Shown here piece after piece: positions 24,150 to 37,389 of a stretch of DNA of 64,000 nucleotides. This stretch comes from Blasia pusilla. Lineage: Eukaryota > Marchantiophyta > Marchantiopsida > Blasiales. The notes under the pieces were generated by a model. That model did no database searches. It was not told the DNA's origin and saw only the letters and a list, made by a program, of their open reading frames with translations. The translations under genes were made by a program, and so were the position numbers. The DNA is taken from the NCBI GenBank assembly GCA_050084515.1, contig CM114271.1:33914001-33978000 (forward strand). Reading direction: 5' to 3'. Every line of letters begins with the position of its first letter. Within the stretch, counting starts at the first letter, position 1.

Positions 24150-27100
24150 GCTCTTGCATGATATATCATCGCCAATGCTTGTGCAATGCTACGCAGATCC
24201 ATTTCCAAAAATCAGTAGCGCCAAAGAAAAGCAAAGGACTACAAGAAGGGATGAATTGATCATTTCACTAGGAAATGGTTAGGATATGTATTAAGCAAAG
24301 TATCCAAGGGCAGATATGCTTGCAAAAGGGATAAATCTATCAGTGGCATGTATCATAGCAAAACTTAGCTCCTTGATTTTTTTTCCTTGCATTGGCCATA
24401 AAAACTTAGTAACTAAAATTCGACACACCAAGTAAGAATGTGGATCAAAATTCACTTACCGCATTACCCAATAAGTAAAATCCATCTCCAGATGTAATTA
24501 TGTTAACTCTTCAATGAGAGGGATTTTTGTGTAGTAGAAGGTATCATACCTAGTTGCTCTTGCCCAACAATGCCCCTTAAAGTACAAGCCACTTATTTTA
24601 TTATCTTTGATCACATAATAGGTTGTCATTTTTTCTCCACCATAAGCATGTTAGAGAATTTGGATATCCTTTTGTATTTATGGGCTCCCGGAATATACAC
24701 TTAGGCACACCTAGAAGGGAAAGTTGAAGAAATCCAAGATATAACAACAATGTTTTTGGTCAAAACTATACTTTTCAAAGGGTGAAACCTTTCAAAGGAT
24801 TTGTGAAACTCATATCGGCACTCTTGTACCTACACATGAATGTAAGTAAGCTCGATGGATATCAAATATTATAATATAATATAATATATAATTTCTTGCA
24901 AATGCAAGGGATAAGCTGTTGAAGTTGATCAAGTCCTTCTACAATCAATTGATTCAAAAGGGGTAGAATTTATTCTATAGCTAGTGGAAGAAGATCCCAT
25001 GAAGAACTCCATTGTTAATGGAACATAATATTTCCCTCCTACTAATAGATCACAAAGTTATAGTAGTCTAGTTTTGTTTCAAACTTGTATAAAAAAGTCC
25101 CTCTCTTTCAAAAAAATAGATAGATAATGAAAGAAGGATATAAAATAATTTAGAAAAATATTAACTAATTTTTGGTGGGGGATATTTTCCAAAAACTAGA
25201 CTAAAACATCCTTTACTTTTATCAAAAATTTTATATCCAAAGACTTTCCATGTTGAAATTTCTCCTACCTAACCAAACTTTACTTTTCTTCTTAAATGTG
25301 GAATTCAAAAAATGTAATCCCCTTTCAGCCATCATTTTGATTTGAATCTAATAAACTCATGATTGTGGATTTAGGAATAGAAATTTGGTTTGAAACAAAT
25401 GGGTCCATGTAGAAGATTCAAATTGAAATACATCTATTTAAAAAAATTTATTGTAGAGGTTGGATAGATATAAATATCCGGAGCAAGTTTTACTTATGCA
25501 AATGGTCATGGCATCGCCATGTGATGCAGAATAATTTTATTTATTTATTTTAAAATAATAAAATTTAAATGATACAAGGGATAGCAAAAAAATTCACAAA
25601 ATTTATAAGGAATAATATTATAATATCTTAATGAAAAACTTGAGACGACTTATGTTAGATTGTTAGAGGAGACAAAAGGCATTCAAAAAATGCTTACATT
25701 TTTTTACCCCTAACTCAAATACTATATGAACTCTTTAGATCTCCTTTAATGCTTAGAGATTTTCTCATGCTAGAAACATATGGATTGAAACTTATAATTC
25801 AATAGTCAGCCGCAAAGTTTTTGGTAGTCATCACATGTACATATTTTATTTATTTTCCTTTTTTCATATACTCATATTCTTACTCTTGGTCCTAATTTGC
25901 GCACATTCATTTCTATAGACTAGTTTGTATTTTTCCACAAGACACTTTTAGGATGTTGGAAATAAGGCAAATCAGGATATTGTCTAATGATAATTGCATC
26001 GAAAAGTATTTTTTCCCCCAAGCAAAGCTCTAAGCGAAAAGCATCTTCCTCAAAAGAGGGCTCCTCCATTTTTAATCCTAAAGAGAGGAACCACCTTTCG
26101 ACTTCGCAATTCCCCTCTTTGTTCCTTTACATTAGAGATTTTTTTCCCGTTCATTAGCCTCCCTTCACTTTCAAGCCATGTCCACCTCATTCTTATTCTT
26201 TTCCGTCTGCATATCTCTACTCTTCAACAAAGTGAAGACGGTTTTTCCTTATCATGTCTTCCCACCTCATTCTTTGGCCCTCCCCTTCTCACTTCCAATA
26301 TTTTCTATATTCGTCCCTTTACAAAGGATAGGGACGCAGAAGATGGAAGCAAGTAGACATATTCCCTCCCACTCTATACTCTCCCTGCTAATAGACATGG
26401 TTTCTAAAAAACGGAAAATTTCCATAGGACAGACGTATGTCTGCGGACACCGACTTTGTCTTTCTAGAGAGGGGTGGAGAGGATCCATCTCCATACTCAT
26501 TGAGAGGAATGAAGAAGATGCTTCAAAGAGAGTCTATCCATTCCTCCTCTCCAACCATCCCTTCCATCGTCTCTTATTCTCCTCCCCTATTCAAATTTTA
26601 TCTCGCCTTTCTACTCCCTTCTTCCTAGTGCTCTCCTATTGAGAATTATAATATTTTTAAAATATTCATGATGAAATTTCCTAGCTGGAATTTTCTTCCT
26701 ATCTCTCTTGCCCTCTCTATTGAGAATTAAACCTTATCTCTCTTCCCCTCTCCTATTGAAAATTAACTATCTTAAAAAATAAATGTAAGACTTAAAATAT
26801 TTGGAATTTATACTTCTCTCTTTGCACCTAAACTATTCAGAATTGAATACATTAAAAGAATTCATACGGAGTCCTTCCTTTGGCAAACTTTATCTCTTTC
26901 CCTCTTGTGATCTTAATGTAAATAATGAGTTTCCTCTCGTCACCACCTTGTCAACATGAAAATAAACCCCCTCTCTTTTTCCTTTTTGGGGAGGGAAAAT
27001 CGGTACTTTTTTAACCCTAGGGGCTGGATAAATCACCGCCCAAAGAAAGTGGGATGGGAAACAACTCTTTGTTTGATCTTAAATAGAGAATTACATTGGA

Positions 27101-30100
27101 AAGAAAAAACACGTAGGAAATATCAAAGGCCATGTTTCTTCCCATTGGAGAATGACAAAAAAAATTTCTTGGCCAAGTCAAAGAAAAATCATACACGCTT
27201 GGATTCATTTAATTTTTAATCTCATTCATGTGGATTAAAAGAAAAGAAATGTTTTGTTTTTCTGTTTTCTTTTTTCTTTAAAAAATTGTGAAACGTTTGA
27301 CTCTTAATAAACCTGACCTAGCAAAACGTCTATACCAACCCCAATGGTAGGGGAAAAAACGGCTTCGAATTTTGAAAATGTCAACAACAACACGAGGAAT
27401 TATTGGTGATGGAGAAAAAAGTGCACACCAATTGCATTCGTATGTCCCTAGAGCCCAGCAAAAAGTCACGCTCCCCATTAAATTAATTAATTATTTACAA
27501 CTGATAAGTCAAATACCTCAACTACTCTACCTTCTCATGTGAAGCACATAGAATGTTTGGACGCGAGATTACAATATATGGAGAAAAGAAAAGAAAACAG
27601 AAAACATTTTCAAGGAAATAATTACAAATAAAATAAAAACTAGTGGAGGCATTGTCAAAAAACAATGCTTCCAATGATTTGGAATTTTTTTCCTTTGCCA
27701 TCTCTCCCAGATTCCAAATCTTTAAGAAAGGGAGTGGAAGGTTCTCACACGTTGCAAAAGGAATGTCATTGAATTCTTTATTCATGAGCTCTCTCGTTTC
27801 TTGTGCCTTTGGAAAAGACGACCAAGTCACGAAAATTCCTTCCATTCGTCGTTGATGGAAGGAATATAAAAGCCCTCGTGTCTTGTCTTGTGGTTGTGGG
27901 GTCACATTTCGTTCTTCATTTGGAGATTATTAATTGCCTTTGAAACCCCCACCCTTCATCTCATATCTCACCTTTTGGTGGGGAGAGAATAAATAAACTA
28001 ACACTTTCTTCTTCTTTTGTGTCATATTATTTCATGTTAGATGGGGTATGAGGCGTTTGGTTTTTCTAGTCCTTTTCTTTCCACTACCTATTTCTATGTT
28101 AGATTGTTGCTCTTAGGTGAGACGAACTTATCGCTTGTCATCAAATCAAAAGAGGGCTTTCATAATGGAAGTTCATTCTATTCTCCATTAATTAATAGAG
28201 ATCCGTGCATTCGATAATAAAATAAAACACGCCCAGGAGATTCTTGTACTTCAGAGATGTTTTCTATTGTTTTGTGAGAGGTCAACACTCAAATCATTCA
28301 TTGAAAAATTTATTCCCATTTCTTTTTGGGAGTGGGTTTCCTAAATTTTCCTCTTACTGTGGCACCCAATTATGGTCCTTCCGTAGAATTACATCTAGGT
28401 TTATTTGTTTTTTTTGTATTTTATGGATTTTATATTTGGAGATAATTTTAAATGATTGAATTTTTTTGGGAAATTTTAAGAAAATCAATCTCCCCATTAA
28501 AAAATTCCTATGAGTCAAACTCACCCACGAATCTTCAAGATTTATTGCTTTATCTCACAAAGAATGTCTATATGCCTTTGGTTAAATATGCATCTTTCTT
28601 AAATGCTTATCGAGGCCCAATAAGTTTTTTTTTTTAATTTGAGGCATTGAAGAATCTGAATATTTGGAGTTGAAATTTAAATATTTATATGTTTCTTGGT
28701 GAAAGGAAAAAATATATCAGTTTTCCATATTTTAAATTCCTAATGCTTCTAATCTACTTTTGAAGTCTACAAAGTGTATCGCCTTAACTCACGAAGAATG
28801 TTCAAATCGTTCTAATGTGTATCTTTCTTAGATCTTGTTGTTATCATTTAGCATAACATAATAAGATTTCCCAATGGATTTTGGATTCACCTCCGAAAAC
28901 TGCATCGTACTAGTTTGAATCACATGTTTAATACATGAAGAGAAAAGAGTCTTGCCATGTGGAAAGTACTTGTTAGGGGCCCTTCCCCATATGCTCCACA
29001 TAAAATCTTTGGTCACGTAGAAAATCTACTTGGGAAATACCTACAAAATATCTGGCAACTAAAAATTGAGAGTTTTTTTAGCTTGGAAATTTGTTTTTAT
29101 ATGATGATTGAAAAAAGGACACGCAAAACTTAGAATAATGGACATCTCCTATTAGATAATGATAATAATAGTAGTAAACATTGGAACTCATGTACAAGAT
29201 ATTGAGAAATATTTTTGAAAAATTAGGTCAATCAAATCATTCCTTACCCTAGCATATGAACCAAACCATCCCAATGAACGAGGCCACCCTAATAACATAT
29301 CAAAAGGTCTTTCATCTTGTAATTTTGGAAATGTACATTTCATGTTGGATTGCATGGGTAGATGGCATTCCATCGAGTTGTCCAACTATAAGATTTTCCC
29401 GTCCAAGGTGGTAGATTCCTAAAATCTTCTACAAAAGGAGTTCCATGATAGTAATTTTTTATTCATGAATCCATAAGTCATTTCTTTTTTTTCAAAGCCC
29501 TCTAATTGTGCTAAAAATATGGAGAAGTACAAAAAGAAATTTGGATAGATCAAAATTTTCACATAAGTTTTTAAAGATTATATATATATAATATTTTAAA
29601 ATATTCGAATTGGTATCCTCCCAATCATCCATCTAGAGGTTCCCTTATGTACTTTTAATGCAACAAATGTCTTTCCACATAAACGATGGGGGATTTTCGA
29701 AGGTCTCTTGTAAAATTGATGGGAATTCCATAAATATTTTTCTTCTAATCCTAATGGGCTATCACTTATCCTTTCATTTAACCAATGAGAGGATTTGAAG
29801 CCTCCTACATATTATGTGGAAAAAAACCTAGAGGACATGTTTTTACGGATCCAACTTACTTTCCAATATGTTCCATAACGTGTGAGGGGTTGGCCACATA
29901 TGCATTTTGTGTCCAATCCTTCCTAAGTGCACCAAAGGTCTTAATGTACCATGTCCATAAAGTATATCCGAAGACACATTAAAGAGTTTTTAGTAGGCAT
30001 TTTAGATTTTTCTGCCACATTGAGTTCGTGACATTTTAAACATTGTCTTACTTTTTCTTCCTCTACTAAAACACTAAATGTTCGATGGTTTTGAGGTATA

Positions 30101-31736
30101 ATCTTGTCTTCTACGGAATTTAAGTTACATACTTGTTTTACACTGTGGCGGATAGAGTACAACCATGGGAGGTAAATTCATATGAGAAGCACATTGCAAA
30201 TTTGAGATTATACTCTCTCACAGTCTTTCTTAAGGCTTGTCCCAACCTTGTGTATTTAAATCATTAAAAGGGTAACAAGATGACTAAGCTAGTAGCTATG
30301 GTCATGGAAGTGCAAAATGTGTCTAGAAGAAACCTATTGTGCAATTTGACTATCTTTGTTTTTTTGACCCCTTGAGATAAAAAGAAAAATGCCTTCATAT
30401 TTTTTTTTCCATCGGTGAACATATATAGATTATGATCATCACAATACCTATTTACTCGTCTAAGCCAAGCTTCTATTTCTATAATTATCTTCTATTCATC
30501 CTCTAAATTAAATAAGTTTATTCATGCGGCACAAAATGAAGTAGAAAAAAAAAAGACATGAAATTCCTAATCTTTATTACACTCTCATTTCCCATAAGTT
30601 TTCCCAATCTCCCTGCCATAAATTTATATTTGCATCTCATGGTCCTCTTGCCGCTCTTTAAGCTAAGTTTCGTGAATAGTCTTATGGGGTCTCGCCTATC
30701 TTGACTATTCACATGTTCATTGAGTCTTGCCCTTGACTTGGTGCTTGCCTTTAAGGTTTGAAATTAAAATTTTCTTTCCTTGACTTTGTCCCCGCAAGTA
30801 GCTACGTCCTTTTCTCACCCAAGGCTAGTCACAAGACATATGTGTGTCTCACTTAGCGTTGGTCCGATTCCTGGTTCCGCCACTCTTCATAGTCTTGGGA
30901 CTACGTAGTGTATGTTTCAGATTTTGTGGATCACATCAAGGTCTTTCCTCCTTAGACTCATGAATCGCTTCTTGAGTCCCTCCTAGCTTGGGTGCCATAG
31001 CTTTAGCTACTCATGACGGAGTATTTTGGGTTTGAGAGTAACTCTAAGAGTATTTTCTACCTCATAAAAATCCGGAGCCGTATGTCAATCGTAATATATT
31101 CCGCTTGATTCAAGAGTGTGGACCCACAAGAATAGGCCCCCACAACGAGAGTGGATTACCCCTATTGGAAGGATGATACATTGTTGAGAGTTAGATAGGT
31201 TGTTAGAGGCAGGCAATGGCTATTGAGCTGCAAGTAGAGTAAGGGGGAAGGATTATTTTGCAGTCAATGGATGGAGGGGGCACGAGAGTGGCTCCTAATT
31301 TTCTGTTTCTTAATCCGTTCATAAACAAACTCTTATATGTAGATAGACCTGGTTCATGAGATACCTCATATATCACTTTGGTGAAGTTTTCATGATGCAA
31401 GTCATGGGGTCTCACTTCCTGGTGATCTTCCCTATTGTTACATATCATTATGTGTGAGATTGCACTATTTATATGTTATTTCATATGAGATATCGAGAAT
31501 GGATTTGAATAGGCCCCCACAAGTATTTTTTAGCACTCAATGTATAATCCATGTGGTTTGTCAACCTAAGGTAGCATATAAAGAGTTTATGGTGAGGAAG
31601 TTTGGCCAAGAGTATTATGATGAAGTCATTGCATCACCACTATCTTTTGTAGCCCCTATTGTACGAAATTGGCAGGTGTATATCTTGATCTTATATTAAA
31701 GTGGTAGTAAAGGGTCAGAGAAAAGTCAGAGTGATC
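24150..31736. other. AT-rich intergenic DNA, 7.6 kb, no gene supported
   Basis: Short ORFs (for example 25994-26642 and 27522-27905) are Phe/Ser/Leu/Lys-rich, lack domains and have no support. Runs such as TATAATATAATATAATATATA near 24868 and TATATATATAATATT near 29580 are present. From about 31060 the sequence may be the unrecognised 5' LTR and leader of the element that begins at 31737: AATAGGCCCCCACAA occurs twice (31130 and 31508). Confidence 0.6.
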
Positions 31737-32990
31737 ATGGAAGAAACTGTGAGGGATATGATTCGGGAATTGAGAGAGTTGAGAGTTGCATTTGATCAAA
31801 GTCAAAACCAAGTCCAAGAATAAGGGCTCGAGCATTGGAGGACCAAGCAGTATACAGAGTGATGGAGATGAATGCCCAAGCATCATTGATATTGAAAATG
31901 AAAAAGCATGCAAGGTAGAATTGTACAAAAGAAGTTGAGCTATGGGGATATTAGAGGGTTGGATCACTCGGATGGAAATCCATTTATCTCTTTTCAACAT
32001 TGATGATATTATTGCAAGGATGTTTGTAAGATATTGGTTAACCGATCGAGCATTGACATGGTATCAAGGATGGAAGAGATCCTTGATTGAAACAAGTCAA
32101 AAAATCACATGGAGTATTATAAAGCAAGTGTTGCTCTAGAATTTCCAACTTGTGGATCCAATCCTCATTGCTAGAATGAAACTATGGCCACTAGAGCATA
32201 AAAGTAGTGTGGAAGACTACATTAAAGAGTTTTATGACTTATAGATACAAATCCGCGACATGAGTGGAGAAGAAGCTCTCGATATGTTCAAGAAAGATTT
32301 GAAGAGGAAAGTGTGTCAAAAGGTGATTCGAAACAACCCGAAAGATATCAATGAAGAAATCGCATGTGCCCAATCTATGGTGAATGTGTACGAAGGAGGA
32401 GGAGAGATGGTTGATTCCATGAATAACCACTACGGATCCATACCCATGGAGTTGGATAATCTTCGAGCACAAGATTTTATGTGTCACGAAGATATAATGG
32501 AAGGGCGCCAATGGAGACAGATTGGAACCCCAACAAACAAGGGATTGCTCCTTGGACCGACGGGGTTGGGATTCCTAGAGGAGAAAGAGAGTTTGAAGTC
32601 CGAAGAGATACACGCCAATTTTTTGAGTGTGGTAGATATGGTCATATAGCCATGAATTTTCTCCTTTGTAGGCTCAGAAATAGGCCATATCATTGCCCTC
32701 TTAATCATTTTTAAGGAGGACACATGCAAGAAGATGACGGAGAAGGTGGACCTCACGGAAACGCCAACCACCAGTAATCTCGCATCGCGGATCTACAAGT
32801 CCTAGCAAAAGGAGAAAAGGCGAGGGTCAATACAAATATGTGGAGGTAAATGGTTTGAAGAGAGGAGAAATACGTCTTATTGTTATAGATGGGAAAGTAG
32901 AAGGATCACAAGTTAGAGTGTTGATTTATCCGGGTGCAACAAAAAACTTCCTTTCAAGAGCCATAGCTATGAAGTTGGGCTTAGAGAGGG
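31737..32990 (+). pseudogene. gag, zinc knuckle and protease of the second chromovirus
   Basis: Gag starts at ATG 31737 (MEETVRDMIRELREL). The capsid-type region holds ALTWYQGWK near 32050, KLWPLEHKSSVEDYIKEFYD near 32175-32240, then an ORF to 32649. The CCHC knuckle near 32615-32660 reads FFECGRYGHIAMNF: the first and last Cys of C-x2-C-x4-H-x4-C are Phe. The protease site near 32915-32950 reads VLIYPGATKNFLS where the family has an Asp-Ser-Gly triad, so the catalytic Asp is gone. Stops and frame changes occur throughout. Confidence 0.82.
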
Positions 32991-33399
32991 ATAAAAAAAG
33001 AAGAAGGTAGAATTTCCAAACGGACAAATAGAAAAGATTGAGAAGCTTCCTCGAAGGGTAGAAGTGAGGATAGGAAAGTTTTATGAAGAGTTGGAGATAA
33101 AGGCCATTAGATTAGCATGTTATGATGTTATATAGGGGATGCCTTGGATGGAACAATACAATCCAGAGGTAGATTGGAGAAAAAAGATTGTGAAGACGTG
33201 AGAGTGGAAGCTTTATGGAGATAGAGTTTGATCACATTCTAGAACCCTACCCCTATATGTACTAACAAAAATCGCCATCAAACATCAAGATGTATGTTTC
33301 CTAGATTTAATAAGAGATCTTGGTGGTTTGAACAAATATTCAAAGGTACTATAAAATTTGAGAGAAGTATTGGAGGAATATAAAGATATATTTCCAAAC

Positions 33400-34560
33400 A
33401 TAGGGTAAACCACAAGGTTGAGGTCCTTTCGGAAAACACACCACCATATAAGGCTCCTTACCGCTTAGCTTCAAGCGAATTAGAAAAATGCAAAGCCCAA
33501 GTGAAGGAGATGTTGTAGAAAGGCTTTATCCAACCAAGGGTCTTGCCATATGAAGCCCCTCTTTTTAATGGGAAAAAGAAGGATGGAAGCCTGCAACTGT
33601 GTATCCACTATCGAGCACTTAATCAATAAATAGTAAAAAAAATATCCATTACCAAGAATGGATGATTTATTTGACTAGCTATAAACAGCAAAATACTTCA
33701 CAAAACTTGATCTTAGAAGCAGCTATAACCAAATTCAAATTTCGGATGAAGATGTATCCAAGATTTGTTTTTGTACTAGGTATGGACACTCTGAATACTT
33801 AGTCATGCCATTTGGTCTTACTAATACACCTGCAACGTACCTTTATGGGCCTAATGAATGATATCTTTCGTCCATATTTAGATAAGTCTGTCATCATATT
33901 CTTAGATGATATCTTGGTCTATTGTAAAACCATAGAGGAGCATATAAATCATCTACAAGAAGTCTTCTAAATCCTAGGAGATAATGAGTTGTATGTTAAA
34001 GCTTCAAAGTAAAAGTTTGGTAAGACAGAAGTTGATTATCTAAGGCATCAAGGAAGCGCAAAAGGTATTCAAGTGATGAGTGAGAAGGTAAAAGCAATAA
34101 AAAATTAGAGTCCACCTGAGGATCAAACTCAATTGAAGAGTTTTCTAGGATTAATAGGATTTTATCGAAGATTTGTCAAAGGTTTTGCTCAAATTGCACA
34201 ATCCTTGACAGATTTACTAGAGGAAGGATAGAAATGGAATTGGGGCACATCACAAGAGATTGCTTTTCAATCATTAAAGGATGCCTTGATCAAAGCCATT
34301 ATTTTGAAGTGATATGATTCTAATCAACCCATCAATTTGGACACAGATGCTTCAGGTACTACCATTGGAGAAGTATTATAACAAGAATGGGAGGATGGAT
34401 GATATCTTATTGCCTTCTTTTCATGCAAGCTATTTCCAATGGAGCAAAACTACCATACAATTGAAGGAGAAAAACTTGCTATTGTATTGGCAATCAAACA
34501 TTGGAAACATTAGTTGGGCGAAAAAGAGTTTGTGGTGGAGATTTATCACAAGCCCTTGAT
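33400..34560 (+). pseudogene. reverse transcriptase and RNase H of the second chromovirus
   Basis: The RT begins with PYRLASSELEKCKAQVKEML near 33450 and has [16 protein letters not shown] near 33575. The catalytic block [13 protein letters not shown] has its Asp pair at 33905-33910. The thumb holds SFLGLIGFYRRFVKGFAQIA near 34140-34195. RNase H starts at LDTDASGTTIGEVL near 34337 and keeps its first Asp and the EGEKLAIVLAIKHWK block. Several Gln codons of the family have become TAA or TAG (after EGG-like EEG, EVF and EVL), and frameshifts break the palm between 33630 and 33890. Confidence 0.87.
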
Positions 34561-34859
34561 CTACTTAGAGTCCCGAAAGGAGCTCTCCAAATGCCAAATT
34601 CTATAAGCAGAATGGTGATAATAATTCACCATGAAAATTATCTTTGTGGAAGGAAAGAAGCAGTTGGAGAACGCCTTGACTCATATGCTACATATGAATA
34701 ATATGTGTGAAGTGGAGATTCATTCTGGTTGGTGGAAAAACTTGACCAAAGACATAAAAGAGGATGAAGAAATTGCAATTGCTATTCAGACCAATAAAAC
34801 ATCCAAGGCTCAAACATTGGTTTTCCATAAAGGTAAAGTATAGATCCCACAAGATCCAC

Positions 34860-36070
34860 AATTACACACTCAAGTATTATCTGAAGCTCACGACACAGTC
34901 ATTGCAGGTCATATAAGAGTTGAAAAAACCTTAGAGAGATTACAACGGACATACTATTGGCCCAAAATGAGAGAAGATGTTAACGTATATGTAAGGAGTT
35001 ATATGATTTATCAATAAATCAAGGCTAGTAACGCAAAATGAGGAGGATTGTAATAGCCCATTCCAACACCTAAAAATATTGGAACAAGTCACCATCGATC
35101 TTGTTTGTGAGCTACCATGTACGATCACAAGATATGACTCTATTGTAGTCTTTGTGGATAGACTAAGCAATATGACACACCTTCGTCCGACCAAGAAGAC
35201 TTTCACTACACCAGAGTTGGGTAGAATCTACATCGAGAGAGTCTTTGTCCATTATGGTCTTCCTAAAGTGCTTATCATTGATAGGGGAACCCATTTCACA
35301 AGATTATTTTGGAAGACTTTATTGAGATTGCTCCAAACTAAAATAGTTGTAGCTACAACTTATCACCCTCAAATTGATGGACAAATTGCAAGGCCAACCA
35401 TACCATTGAGGATATGCTACGCGCCTTAACATTGGAAGATCAACAAGGATGAGACTCATTGTTACATTTAATAGAGTTCTCATAGAATAACTCCGTGAAC
35501 TCTTCCACTAAGGCAACATCGCTATTTTTAATGCATGGCGAGCATCCCTTAATTCCTTCTAGTCTCACTCGAATAGGGAAAAATTTGAGGGAATCTACAA
35601 AGGTAGTAGCAGCAATTAATGAGTTGTGGACCACATTCAAAAAGATATTCAACTTGCTATGGAGAAGTTGGCTATTTTCCAAAATAAAAAAAATAACATG
35701 CAGATGCTCATCGTCGAGATATCGAGTTTTTTGAAGGGGACAAGGTTTGCTTAGCCACAACCAATTTATCATTAGTAGAAGTTATAATCTTAATCCATCA
35801 TGTGTTTCATATCTCTCTTTGACCATTTATTTCACGCCCTAAGAGGTCTTAGGATAATATTCCCCCTCCACCCTACCTCAAATAGTAGGAGATCATGAAG
35901 AATTTGAAGTGGAACGTATCTTGAAGAAACGCAGTATAGAAGCTCATCACCATTGAGTTAAATACTTGGTCCAATGGAAAGGATATCCATAATTTGAGGT
36001 CATATGGGAACCCTCAGTGAACTTGGCCAAAGAACCATTAATAGTGCAAGAGTTTGGAAGTTCTCACAAC
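34860..36070 (+). pseudogene. integrase and chromodomain of the second chromovirus
   Basis: The integrase N-terminal zinc-binding part (about 34870-35030) keeps both His (HDTVIAGHIRVEKTL, YYWPKM) but the Cys pair reads YVRSYMIYQ, so both Cys are lost. The core at 35079-35429 keeps the two Asp motifs (TIDLVCELP, IIDRGTHFT). The third block reads HPQIDGQIARPT where the family has QTERVN, so the catalytic Glu is replaced by Ala. A chromodomain follows at about 35890-36010 with RILKKRSIEAHHH, YLVQWKGYP and VIWEPS. Confidence 0.86.
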
Positions 36071-36110
36071 AATGACCTTATGTCTTAAATGGGGGGAGGT
36101 TTATAACCAT

Positions 36111-37129
36111 CCTTTTGTTGTGCGCCTATTCTCCTCAAACGTCAATCTCTGTGTTACGGAAGCATACGTTCAATAGGACAAACTCTCATCGCCAACCTTC
36201 ACCCAACCGCGCTCACATTAGTGTGGCTTTGGGTCAGACGGCCTTCCAACCCACTATGTCCTCACCTGGGTACATCATTAAGCTCAACCTTCCCTCACTC
36301 CTAGGTTCCCAACACGTGCAAGTCTTCTGAGACTTGGGACAGACTTTGTGATTAGTCGAGCATCTACAACGCCGTTTGCACACCTAGCAGTCCCAATTGT
36401 CCAACGGACTTCGCACAAGTCCCCAACTGAGACTCAAAAATATGAGTTGCGAGTTGGAATCCAATATGGACCTCCGAAATCCACTCTATTGGATTTGGTT
36501 TGGGTTTCGAATCCCAACGCCAAACTCCCGATCCATTCCGTGCCCTTGAGTCGCCCAACGACGCCCAAAGTGGGGTTCGAGTCCCAAGCACCCTTGGAGA
36601 CCTTCTCCCTTACTAGTGCTTATGGGGATCTTCAGGGTGCCCCTACCTTTGGGAAGGAGCACTCATGCCCCTCTTTCTGGTCCTCAAATGGACTCTCTTT
36701 ACATCCCCTCTTTTTGGCCCATATCTCACCTTTTACTTTAATGTTATCCAAAGCTCTTTAGTGCATTGGAAGTGGCTTTGTGTAAGCTTTCCAAAGCTAC
36801 CTTAATTGTTCCAAACACATCTCAAAACTAAAATTTATGCTTAAAAGTATAGCCGGAAACTCCAAACGCTAGCCGCGTCCCCACTCCGGCTCTTACCCCT
36901 TGGCCACTTCTCCTTCCGAGACTCGATTCCGCTTAAGTATGAGTTCCGCGTTTGGTTTCGATTTCCTAGTTGCGACCATGAACACATGAAGTACTTGAAA
37001 CACTCGTCTTGCTTGCGTCTTGCACTTGTGTTTCTCTAACTCCAAAGCGCAAATCATCCTAGCGTGAGCTCGCTAGAGTTCGGATGTTCCGCTTGGCGCT
37101 CGTTTGGTTATGAGGGTCGCGACACCTTT
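36111..37129. repeat. target-site duplication CCTTT flanking a solo LTR
   Basis: 36111-36115 and 37125-37129 are both CCTTT, the 5-bp duplication expected for gypsy integration. Removing the LTR and one duplication rejoins the sequence of the second chromovirus's 3' end. Confidence 0.9.
36116..37124 (-). mobile_element. solo LTR, copy B of the first chromovirus family (1009 bp)
   Basis: On the minus strand it runs TGTCGCGACCCTCATAACC ... GGCGCACAACA, full length relative to copy A (2976-3999), with perfect TG...CA ends and a perfect 5-bp duplication. There is no internal coding region, so it arose by recombination between the two LTRs of a full element. It lies inside the 3' LTR of the second chromovirus, so this family moved after that element had inserted. 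Confidence 0.93.
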
Positions 37130-37389
37130 GTTAGTCATAGTTAAGTTAGAATCTATGACTTGTAGTGCATAAGTAGGAAAGAATCAACCAAAAAGAGAAA
37201 AGAAAAGATCTATAAGATAAAGATGAGAGTGGGGCCATAGGTTGGTGAAAAGAAAGATAATTAAGGATGATATTGGGAAAGATGAGGTAGGGAAATTAGA
37301 GTCCAAAGAAGATCCTCTCATGCTATGAGAATAGGACACATGGCATAAGGATAGATAGAGCTAATTTTTCTTCATTACACCTATCTCTA

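Larger units (their letters stand above)
31737..36110 (+). mobile_element. second Ty3/gypsy chromovirus, decayed, in order gag-PR-RT-RH-IN-chromodomain
   Basis: All pol domains occur in canonical chromovirus order on one strand over 4.3 kb, so this is a single old insertion. It ends with a polypurine tract at 36091-36099 (GGGGGGAGG). What follows, from about 36100, should be its 3' LTR, but a solo LTR of the other family was inserted after 36115 and splits it. Its right part resumes at 37130. No 5' LTR was recognised. Confidence 0.85.

Noticed and set aside
25994-26642. 120- and 154-codon ORFs
   Set aside because: Phe/Ser/Pro-rich, overlapping in different frames, without domains, in CT-rich noncoding DNA.
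27522-27905. 127-codon minus ORF
   Set aside because: No recognisable motif, no splice or promoter support; ordinary for AT-rich intergenic DNA.
36560-36600. GGGGTTCGAGTCCC, which looks like a tRNA T-arm
   Set aside because: It occurs inside the LTR family and no acceptor, D or anticodon arm can be drawn around it.
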